64,000 nucleotides of DNA from JAGVXH01 sp041649755 (lineage in GTDB: Archaea > Nanobdellota > Nanobdellia > Pacearchaeales > GW2011-AR1): assembly GCA_041649755.1 (NCBI GenBank), contig JBAZMK010000001.1, forward strand, positions 62,001 to 126,000, read 5' to 3'. Below are positions 9,402 to 15,571 of the stretch, one piece after another (the stretch's first letter is position 1; every line of letters starts with the position of its first letter). Position numbers and translations under genes: made by a program. The notes below the pieces were generated by a model that saw nothing but the letters and a program-made list of their open reading frames with translations, was not told where the DNA came from and did not search any database.

Positions 9402-9563
9402 ATGGCGTTGGTGATAAAAAGTAATATTAGAAAGTATGTTGAGGCGAGTGTGTCTGACGAGTTTGAGAGGGAATTTGAGAGGAAAACGGAAGAGATGCTG
9501 AAAAAAGCTGAAGAACGGGCGAAGGCTAACGGGCGAAGGACTCTTTTTGCACGAGATTTATAA
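9402..9563 (+). CDS. mini histone-fold protein
   Basis: 53 residues, starting 3 nt after the lysS stop. The sequence MALVIKSNIRKYV begins the fold, a long central amphipathic helix follows (FEREFERKTEEMLKKAEER), and it ends with AKANGRRTLFARDL, matching the archaeal histone signature AGRKTVKAEDI where loop 2 meets DNA. It stops right after that motif, so the third helix of the canonical 66-70 residue histone is lacking. The opening resembles DUF1931 histone-fold proteins. DNA binding is inferred. The downstream minus-strand gene ends 1 nt away. Confidence 0.75.
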   Translation: MALVIKSNIRKYVEASVSDEFEREFERKTEEMLKKAEERAKANGRRTLFARDL

Positions 9564-9564
9564 T

Positions 9565-10608
9565 TTAGCAGACAACTTTTCCGTTTAAAATTTGTTCTCT
9601 TAAATTATTGATTTCTTCTTCTGTTTTTTTGGCTCTACCCTTGAGTAATTGTTCTAAATCTTTTGATTCTAATTCTAATATTCTCTTTAAATCTTTGAGT
9701 TCTCTTACTATCTGTGAAATCTCTTTGCTTGTAAGATTTAGATGTGATAGGAATCTGTATCCTTTCGGCATTATGTTCTCTTCAACAGGTTTTTCAAATA
9801 TGAGACGAGAAATTGATTCTAGGTCTAAAATTCCTTCAAAAGTAAGATTTTCAAGAAGATTTACAGATTTTTTCAAAGATAATATTGAATAATCTCTAAG
9901 AAGTTCACTTTTTGTTTTTTCTATTCCTCTTAGAAGTTCCCTGTATCTCATCTGCATAACATTGCCTTCTTTTCCGAGTTCTGTAAAACTTTTTTTAATT
10001 GATTCTGAGATTTTCATTATCATTTCTGTTCTTTGGAGGACCTTGCAAACATCACCTACGGAAACGAGTTTTGACATTTCAAGGATGTTGAGGGTTCCTA
10101 ATTGCTCGTCGAAAATTTCCCTTTGCTTTTCAAGAATCTGAAGGGTTGAACTAATCTCCCTTATTAATTCTTCTGTTGTTTTAAGATAATACTTTGAGTT
10201 TTGGAAATAAAGAGTTGTCTTTCTTTTTCTTTCTGAGATAGCGATGACAAAAGTTTTTGCCTGTTTTGCTATCCTTTCTGCAGCTTTATGGCGTGTTCCA
10301 GTTTCGTTAGTGTGTATGGAGTTGTCGGGAGTCATTAGTACATTTGCATAGAGAATTCTCTTAAAGTCATCTGAAATTATTATCCCCCCGTCCATTTTGC
10401 ATAGTTCAAAGAGTTTTTGTGCTGTAAAACGGCAGTTAATCCTGAATCCTCCCTCAAAAAGCCCTTTTTCGTGAAGTTCGGGAGAATCAAAAACAATTAT
10501 TGCTCCAAGGTCAGACCTTAAAAGGTCGTCTATCACATTTCTTAGTGTTGTTCCGGGGGAAACTATCTTTATTAAATCTATGAAGTTTTTCTCTTTTTCT
10601 GCAACCAT
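9565..10608 (-). CDS. disA: DisA-type diadenylate cyclase (c-di-AMP synthase)
   Basis: 347 residues, close to bacterial DisA in length and order: N-terminal DAC domain (about 1-145), helical linker (about 145-290) and a degenerate C-terminal helix-hairpin-helix. Landmarks are ILYANV, ETGTRHKAAER and VIAISERKRKTTLY, then LQRTEMIMKI in the linker. The catalytic DGA motif reads DGG (73-75) and RHR reads RHK (106-108), so activity is probable but not assured. Expected reaction: two ATP to cyclic di-AMP. Euryarchaeal c-di-AMP synthases are normally the unrelated-architecture DacZ, so this is unusual. Confidence 0.88.
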   Translation of the reverse strand: MVAEKEKNFIDLIKIVSPGTTLRNVIDDLLRSDLGAIIVFDSPELHEKGLFEGGFRINCRFTAQKLFELCKMDGGIIISDDFKRILYANVLMTPDNSIHTNETGTRHKAAERIAKQAKTFVIAISERKRKTTLYFQNSKYYLKTTEELIREISSTLQILEKQREIFDEQLGTLNILEMSKLVSVGDVCKVLQRTEMIMKISESIKKSFTELGKEGNVMQMRYRELLRGIEKTKSELLRDYSILSLKKSVNLLENLTFEGILDLESISRLIFEKPVEENIMPKGYRFLSHLNLTSKEISQIVRELKDLKRILELESKDLEQLLKGRAKKTEEEINNLREQILNGKVVC

Positions 10609-10734
10609 GGGGAAAACAAGAACATCTACTATTTATAACTTTATGTATCTCTTCGTATTTACTGGAAAATAAGAAAATGAAATTAAGAAATATAGTATAA
10701 TAATCTTTAAATAAGTTTTATTTTTAATTTTTAT

Positions 10735-11097
10735 ATGGGTTTATTCAGTCTATTAGAAAATACTTCCAGCCCTTTTGAAAGACGGAGGATTATTGAAAAG
10801 TTTTTAGAAACACAAGATTTATCAAAAATAATTCCTGCCAAATCAGGACTTTCTAAAGAGGATAGTGTTCCTTCAGAAGATCCTCCTTATCGAGGGGATG
10901 TAATAACGGTTCTTCCCTTTGCAAAAGGTGGCAGATATCGAATAAAAGAACCTATAGTAGAAGATGGTATAGTCTATGTTTTGGGTATTGTTCAGCCCCG
11001 TAGTCGGTTACTGGTAGTTGACGAAAAAGATGACCTTTATGTCTTACATAGGGAGGAGATTTATTTCCCTATCCCCTCTAATCACATTTTTATATAA
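10735..11097 (+). CDS. hypothetical protein, beta-rich
   Basis: 120 residues, not recognised. The first 35 residues are helical (FERRRIIEKFLETQ), followed by a Pro/Ser/Asp linker and a beta-rich C-terminal half (RYRIKEPIVEDGIVYVLGIV). No signal peptide, transmembrane segment or cysteine. A TTTAAATAAG box lies upstream. It precedes the Kae1 gene by 35 nt on the same strand. Confidence 0.65.
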   Translation: MGLFSLLENTSSPFERRRIIEKFLETQDLSKIIPAKSGLSKEDSVPSEDPPYRGDVITVLPFAKGGRYRIKEPIVEDGIVYVLGIVQPRSRLLVVDEKDDLYVLHREEIYFPIPSNHIFI

Positions 11098-11132
11098 GTA
11101 AAAGTTATAAAACACCTTTTGCTTTATTTTCT

Positions 11133-12128
11133 ATGAAATACATCTTAGGAATTGAGAGCACGGCGCATACTTTTGGAGTTGCTGTTGTGGATTTTGGGGG
11201 AAAGATTTTGTCTAATGTAAAAGATGTTTACACGACTGAAAAGGGTGGGATGATTCCTATTGAAGTCAGAAAACATCACCAAAAAGTCTCTAAAGAATTG
11301 TACGAGCGTGCTTTGAAGGAGGCTATGATTAACGAAGCGGATATTGAGGCTGTTGCTTTTTCTAATGCTCCGGGACTTGCACCTTGTTTGCTGGAAGGGA
11401 TGAAATTTTCTAAAGATACTGCGAAAAAATTAGGTATACCTGTTGTTTGCGTCAATCATTGCATTGCCCATTTAGAAATTGGGGAGACAACTGGGGCAAA
11501 GGACCCTGTTCTGCTTTACGCGAGTGGAGCAAACACACAAGTAATTGCTTATGAGGCTGGGAAGTATAGAGTTTTTGGCGAGACTCTTGATTTAGGGGTG
11601 GGAAATTTCATTGACACTATCGCTAGATATTTGGGGTTGGGTTTTCCTGGTGGACCAAAGATACAAAAGATGGCGGAAGAATATGAAAACAAAAGTGAAA
11701 TTATTGATTTGCCTTACTCTGTTAAAGGAATGGATGTCGCATTTTCGGGTTTGCAGACAAAAATCAAGAATTTAGTTGACAAAAAAGAGGATTTAAGGAA
11801 GATAGCTTATTCTATGCAGGAAACTATTTTTGCTATGCTTGTTGAAGTTGCTGAAAGGGCTCTGGCACACACTGGGAAAAAAGAACTTCTGCTTGGGGGA
11901 GGAGTTGCTTGCAACAGCAGATTGCAAGAAATGTGCAAGAAAATGTGTGATGATAGGGGTGTGAAGTTTTTCTGTCCAAACAGAAGTTTACTTGTGGATA
12001 ATGCGGGGATGATAGGGTATCTTGGATTAAAAATGTTTAAGGAAGGGTTGTTTGAGGGAGATTTAAACAAAGCAGATATAAAACCTAGAGAAAGGACGGA
12101 CGATGTTGTGGTTGGGTGGAGAGTTTAG
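11133..12128 (+). CDS. kae1: tRNA threonylcarbamoyladenosine synthase Kae1 (KEOPS subunit, TsaD family)
   Basis: 331 residues. ASKHA-fold enzyme that transfers threonylcarbamoyl to A37 of ANN-decoding tRNAs within KEOPS. Seen: N-terminal GIESTAHTFGVAVV, the metal-binding HCIAHLEIG motif, GGGVACNSRLQ and the C-terminal NAGMIGYLG. The Bud32 kinase fused to Kae1 in some archaea is absent here, so that subunit must lie elsewhere. The window's tRNA read as Ile(UAU) would be a substrate. Confidence 0.95.
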   Translation: MKYILGIESTAHTFGVAVVDFGGKILSNVKDVYTTEKGGMIPIEVRKHHQKVSKELYERALKEAMINEADIEAVAFSNAPGLAPCLLEGMKFSKDTAKKLGIPVVCVNHCIAHLEIGETTGAKDPVLLYASGANTQVIAYEAGKYRVFGETLDLGVGNFIDTIARYLGLGFPGGPKIQKMAEEYENKSEIIDLPYSVKGMDVAFSGLQTKIKNLVDKKEDLRKIAYSMQETIFAMLVEVAERALAHTGKKELLLGGGVACNSRLQEMCKKMCDDRGVKFFCPNRSLLVDNAGMIGYLGLKMFKEGLFEGDLNKADIKPRERTDDVVVGWRV

Positions 12129-12161
12129 ATAAGATTATAAATTGTTATTTTTTGTATTTAC

Positions 12162-12401
12162 ATGGAAGATATAATTGCTTTTAGTAGGGTTATGTTGGAA
12201 GAGCATGTAAGGCTAATTGGATTTGAAGATTTAAAATGGTGTCTTTCTGATTCTTCTTGGTGGGGGGAAGGTATTAGAGATATTCTTTATGGTAAACCTA
12301 AAAATTATAGTGGGCCCTATGAGGATTATGTTGAACCTATTGTTGTTGAAGAAGTGGATAATAAAAAAAATCATTTGTTGTTTAGATGGATTGAAAAATA
12401 A
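12162..12401 (+). CDS. hypothetical small acidic protein
   Basis: 79 residues, not recognised. It is Trp- and Tyr-rich (LKWCLSDSSWWGEGIRDILYG, a run of aromatic residues) and acidic, with no membrane segment. It starts 34 nt after kae1 and may be co-transcribed. A short intergenic region follows before the ribosomal-protein operon. Confidence 0.55.
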   Translation: MEDIIAFSRVMLEEHVRLIGFEDLKWCLSDSSWWGEGIRDILYGKPKNYSGPYEDYVEPIVVEEVDNKKNHLLFRWIEK

Positions 12402-12416
12402 TCTTGAATGAATAGT

Positions 12417-12494
12417 TTTATAAACTCAAATTTCTCTTTTCTTTCACCAATGATTAACTTTTGGTTATGAGGACTTTGTTCTCAATTAAATAAA
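12417..12494 (+). promoter_or_regulatory. promoter and short leader of the L7Ae operon
   Basis: A TATA-like TTTTATAAAC at 12416-12425 lies about 75 nt before ATG 12495. Transcription from it would give a leader of roughly 50 nt, unlike the leaderless pattern elsewhere. The leader has a CCAA/TTGG inverted pair with TGAT and TGAG near it, loosely reminiscent of a kink-turn, the known L7Ae ligand. Base pairing is weak, so this is only a suggestion. Confidence 0.35.
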
Positions 12495-12779
12495 ATGGCA
12501 GAAACATACGATATTATCGAGAAAGCGTCTAAGACTGGCAAGGTAGACAAGGGTGTGAATGAAGTTACCAAGGCGGTTGAGAGGGGGGTAGCAAAGCTTG
12601 TTGTTGTTGCAAAAGATGTTGAGCCCAAAGAACTTACTCAGCATTTGCCGATTCTTTGCAAAGAGAAAGGAATTAAATTCGCTGAAGTGGATTCCAAGGA
12701 AAAACTAGGAATTTGCGCAGGAATTAGCAGACCAACAACTGCTGTTGCTGTAATCAAAGAAGGCGACGCAAAACTCTGA
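12495..12779 (+). CDS. rpl7ae: ribosomal protein L7Ae (kink-turn binding)
   Basis: 94 residues, slightly shorter than the usual about 120, missing the N-terminal helix extension. Matches L7Ae: ASKTGKVDKGVNEVTKAVERG, the RNA-binding GVNEVTK segment and LVVVAKDVEPKE. In archaea it is a 50S protein and also a subunit of box C/D and H/ACA RNPs and of RNase P. First gene of the conserved L7Ae-S28e-L24e operon. Confidence 0.95.
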   Translation: MAETYDIIEKASKTGKVDKGVNEVTKAVERGVAKLVVVAKDVEPKELTQHLPILCKEKGIKFAEVDSKEKLGICAGISRPTTAVAVIKEGDAKL

Positions 12780-12794
12780 TAATTTACTAAGAGA

Positions 12795-13103
12795 ATGGCT
12801 AAAGAAAAAAAGGAAAAAGGAAAGCCTCAGCAGGAAAAGAAACAAGGGGGCTCGAAAGGTTCTGAAAAACTTACTGAAGAAGGTGCTGTTCCAGCAATTG
12901 TAGAAGCAATTTTAGGAAGAAGCGGAACAAAAGGGGAAATCACACAGGTAAAGTGTAAGATTTTACAGGGAAGAAATAGAGGAAAATCTATAAGAAGAAA
13001 TGTCAGAGGTCCAGTGAGAAAGAGAGATATTTTGATGCTTAGAGAAACAGAGATTGAAGCACGAAGAATAATGAAGAAAATAAACAAAGGAGCACAGAGT
13101 TAA
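12795..13103 (+). CDS. rps28e: ribosomal protein S28e with basic N-terminal extension
   Basis: 102 residues. The C-terminal about 65 residues are S28e (ILGRSGTKGEITQVKCKIL, RRNVRGPVRKRDILML, ETEIEARR). About 35 extra N-terminal residues are lysine/glutamine-rich and low-complexity, absent from most homologues. A later start would remove this tail, but no good internal ATG exists before the core. Its stop is 1 nt before the L24e start. Confidence 0.93.
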   Translation: MAKEKKEKGKPQQEKKQGGSKGSEKLTEEGAVPAIVEAILGRSGTKGEITQVKCKILQGRNRGKSIRRNVRGPVRKRDILMLRETEIEARRIMKKINKGAQS

Positions 13104-13104
13104 G

Positions 13105-13284
13105 ATGCCTGTTTGTTCATTTTGCAAAAAAAGTTACGAATTTCCACGAGGAACTACTGTAGTTTTAAAAGATGGGAATGTAAAATATTACTGCTCTTCA
13201 AAATGCCGAAAGAACGTCAAAATCGGAAGAGTCGCTAAGAAAGTCAAGTGGGTAAAGAAAGCTAAAAAAGAAAAAAGTAATTAA
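13105..13284 (+). CDS. rpl24e: ribosomal protein L24e
   Basis: 59 residues. Begins MPVCSFCKKSYEFPRGT and continues YYCSSKCRKN, the paired CxxC and CxxxC zinc ribbon of L24e, with a lysine-rich tail. Third gene of the L7Ae-S28e-L24e operon, the usual archaeal order. Its TAA overlaps the stop of the convergent small gene at 13281. Confidence 0.93.
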   Translation: MPVCSFCKKSYEFPRGTTVVLKDGNVKYYCSSKCRKNVKIGRVAKKVKWVKKAKKEKSN

Positions 13285-13460
13285 GAAAATCTCTCTAATC
13301 TCCCAATTACTCTCCCCCTAATGTATACTCTATCCCCATCCGTTCTATATACCTCATTTGTTCTTGGGTTTGTCAAAGTATCTCCCCCCTTAGGGACCAC
13401 ATAAAAAGGTTTTCCATCTATTACTTTCCTAGTTTTTTCTGTGGTGTTTATGAGTGGCAT
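13281..13460 (-). CDS. small conserved-looking hypothetical protein
   Basis: 59 residues starting MPLINTTEKTRKV, with KPFYVVPKGGD, TNPRTNEVYRTDGD and VYIRGRVIGR. Basic, beta-rich, no cysteines. A TTTAAATA box about 25 nt upstream of ATG 13460 supports expression. Stop codons of this gene and rpl24e overlap on opposite strands. Function unknown. Confidence 0.6.
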   Translation of the reverse strand: MPLINTTEKTRKVIDGKPFYVVPKGGDTLTNPRTNEVYRTDGDRVYIRGRVIGRLERFS

Positions 13461-13521
13461 TTAATATGAAAAAAAGGGTATTATTTAAATTATTGGTATA
13501 ATCCTTCCTTAGTTATATCCA

Positions 13522-13731
13522 TTAAGTTTTGACTATCTTGAAACAAACATCTGGACAGATAGTGTAACAATTCCTACAACCCACACATTGTTCTGGTTCT
13601 ATTAATTGGGGATAATTATAAGAATTTTGATTTGTGTCGTTGCCCATTTCTAGAATATTATTAAGACAGTGAGATACACACAGCCCGCATCCCTTACATC
13701 TTTCTACATTAATTTCTAAAGACACCCCCAT
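13522..13731 (-). CDS. 2[4Fe-4S] ferredoxin
   Basis: 69 residues with two complete cluster motifs: CKGCGLCVSHC near residue 12 and CVGCRNCYTICP near residue 49, separated by a 25-residue insert. Resembles the delta-subunit ferredoxin of 2-oxoacid oxidoreductases, but no partner oxidoreductase subunit is nearby. Its ATG overlaps the TAA of the upstream nitroreductase (TAATG), so it is likely the electron donor or acceptor for that flavoenzyme (inference). Confidence 0.9.
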   Translation of the reverse strand: MGVSLEINVERCKGCGLCVSHCLNNILEMGNDTNQNSYNYPQLIEPEQCVGCRNCYTICPDVCFKIVKT

Positions 13732-14297
13732 TATAAACCTTCAAGGCTGACTCTTGTCAAAGGTTCCATTTTCTTGTTTCCCCACTTGTCAAAGTAAACG
13801 ATATTTTCCAAATCAAGTTTTAATCTCTCTTTTGTTTTAATTTTTGTTTCTATCCCTACGGGAAAAATTCCTTCAACTGAAAGATTTTCCGGGATGTTTA
13901 AGACTTCTTTCACCTGTTCATCGTAGAAATGTCCTACCCAAGTTGTTACAAGACCCTGCTCGGTTAGTGCTAAAAGAAAGTTTTGAATAGAGGCTCCTGC
14001 TTGAAGAGAAGAATAACGGATTCCCCGCTCTCCGTATAGTTTTATCAGTTTTGAATCATCAGAAACCGCAACCACTATATATTGGGCGTTTCCAACAAAT
14101 TCCTGCTGTGATGCTTCAGAAAGCTTTCCAATTTTGTATTTGTCCGAAACTAAGATAAATTTCAAAGAAAATTGATTTCCTGCACTCGGACTAAACCTTG
14201 TTAAATCAATTGCTCTTATGATTTTTCTCCAATTAGGGCTTTTATGAGAAAACCTTCTGACACTTTTTCTCTTTTTTATTGCATCGGCAAGTTGCAT
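13731..14297 (-). CDS. nitroreductase-family flavoprotein
   Basis: 188 residues. N-terminal AIKKRKSVRRF and SPSAGNQFSLKF are the FMN-binding signatures of the nitroreductase fold; LALTEQGLVTTWVGHF is the second conserved segment. Family members use FMN to reduce varied substrates, so the substrate here is open. Coupled with a ferredoxin gene, which suggests ferredoxin rather than NAD(P)H as partner. Divergent from the gene at 14347 with only 49 nt between starts. Confidence 0.88.
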   Translation of the reverse strand: MQLADAIKKRKSVRRFSHKSPNWRKIIRAIDLTRFSPSAGNQFSLKFILVSDKYKIGKLSEASQQEFVGNAQYIVVAVSDDSKLIKLYGERGIRYSSLQAGASIQNFLLALTEQGLVTTWVGHFYDEQVKEVLNIPENLSVEGIFPVGIETKIKTKERLKLDLENIVYFDKWGNKKMEPLTRVSLEGL

Positions 14298-14316
14298 AAA
14301 TATATCAAATGAGATA

Positions 14317-14326
14317 ACTATAAAAA
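14317..14326. promoter_or_regulatory. single TATA box shared by two divergent genes
   Basis: ACTATAAAAA lies in the 49-nt space between the nitroreductase start (14297, minus) and the start at 14347 (plus). Its centre is about 25 nt from both start codons, so one AT-rich box could place TBP for both leaderless transcripts. Confidence 0.5.
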
Positions 14327-14346
14327 TGTTTTGGGATTAAACTTTT

Positions 14347-14847
14347 ATGGAGAAAAAGGTCTGGAAGTTTACTAATCAGAGAGAATTGAATAAAAAAGAG
14401 TTTATTAATTACTTTGAAAGGAAAATTTTCAGAACTATCCGAAAATATGGAATGCTCCCAAAAGACAGAATTATTTTACTGAAAAAGTCTGACAATTTAA
14501 ATTATCTTGTTTTGAAAAGAGTTCTTGGAGGAAAATTTAAGGTCAAGTTTTCTAATAAACCAAATTTTAGTTCTGAAAATTTAAGCGAATGCGCCGAAAG
14601 GATTTTTATAAATATTCTTAAAGGAAAATTTACTGGACCAAAACCAAAAGATAAAATTTCTCGTCCGCTTTATTTTTTATCTGACAAAGAAATTGAACTT
14701 TATGCAAAAATTAAAAATATTTATGGTGGGAAAAGAAAATCTAATAGAAAGATAGGGAAATTAATTGATAAATTTTCAGAAAAAAATCAGGATATTGAGA
14801 TTAATATAGTCAATGCAATGGAGAAAATTTTTAGGAAAGATTTATAA
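14347..14847 (+). CDS. shrunken, degenerate TtuA/Ncs6-like (PP-loop tRNA thiolase) protein
   Basis: 166 residues, about half the family length. The N-terminus follows TtuA/Ncs6 (FINYFERKIFRTIRKYGML), but the zinc-finger cysteines are gone and the SGGKDS PP-loop is replaced by KKSDNL. About 100 central residues are missing, and the sequence resumes with the conserved late segment (RPLYFLSDKEIELYAKIKNI). It is therefore unlikely to adenylate or thiolate tRNA. It may be a structural partner or a decaying paralogue. Recognised from motif order, not a search. Confidence 0.6.
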   Translation: MEKKVWKFTNQRELNKKEFINYFERKIFRTIRKYGMLPKDRIILLKKSDNLNYLVLKRVLGGKFKVKFSNKPNFSSENLSECAERIFINILKGKFTGPKPKDKISRPLYFLSDKEIELYAKIKNIYGGKRKSNRKIGKLIDKFSEKNQDIEINIVNAMEKIFRKDL

Positions 14848-14869
14848 TTAGAATTTTGTAAGTATATGG

Positions 14870-15571
14870 ATGTTGGTGAAGCCTTATATAAAAAAATACG
14901 GCGAGTTTTCTGGCTTAGTCGCTTGGATAGTAGACGGCAATTATATAAGAAATAATTTAGAGATTAATTTCACTAATTTTGGTCAGTACCCTCAATTTAA
15001 GTTCATCCCCAAAAATGAAATTTGGATTGATAAAGAGAGAAGTCCTGGAGAGGAAAAGTTTTTCATAGATTATATGCTTGCACTACATCGCCTTATTTCC
15101 CGAGGGATTAAAAAAAAGGAGGCAGTTGAACTTGCTGAGAAAATAGAGAAAAAAGAGAGGGCAAAAAAAGAATTAATAAAAAAAGAATTCGGTCTAAGCA
15201 AAGATTATCCCCAGTTAATTAAGAAGATTCATAAAAAGAAAATTATTTCTTACAGCAAAAAGATTAAGGTATGGGTTGTTAACGGAGAAATTGTGCGAAG
15301 TTTTTTGTTTATAGATTTTACAGAAGGAGGTCATGATAAGGTGTATTCTTTTATACCTAAGGGAGAGATATGGATTGATGACGACCTTTCGTTAAAAGAA
15401 AGAAAATTCGTTCTTCTCCATGAAATTCACGAAAGGAATTTGATGGCTAAGGGTATGGAATACGAATCTGCACATAATGATTCAAGCAAAATAGAGCTTT
15501 ATTGTAGAACGCATCCGAAGGAAACAGACAAGAAAATAAGTGCAGAGATTAAGAAACTAAAGTCCAACTAG
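14870..15571 (+). CDS. internally duplicated protein with a HEIHE zincin-like motif
   Basis: 233 residues made of two related halves. Half 1 (about 17-100) has WIVDGNYIRNN, FIPKNEIWIDKE and a helical end. Half 2 (about 138-220) has WVVNGEIVRSF, FIPKGEIWIDDD, LLHEIHERNLMAKGM. Only the second half keeps HEIHE; the first reads ALHRLISRGI at the same place. HExxH-like motifs bind zinc in metalloproteases, so half 2 may be active and half 1 a dead copy. Substrate unknown. Convergent with the next gene (4-nt overlap). Confidence 0.65.
   Translation: MLVKPYIKKYGEFSGLVAWIVDGNYIRNNLEINFTNFGQYPQFKFIPKNEIWIDKERSPGEEKFFIDYMLALHRLISRGIKKKEAVELAEKIEKKERAKKELIKKEFGLSKDYPQLIKKIHKKKIISYSKKIKVWVVNGEIVRSFLFIDFTEGGHDKVYSFIPKGEIWIDDDLSLKERKFVLLHEIHERNLMAKGMEYESAHNDSSKIELYCRTHPKETDKKISAEIKKLKSN

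Noticed and set aside
12446..12480. Clear kink-turn in the L7Ae leader
   Set aside because: TGAT and TGAG are present, but neither flanking stem pairs well, so it is listed only as a low-interest suggestion.
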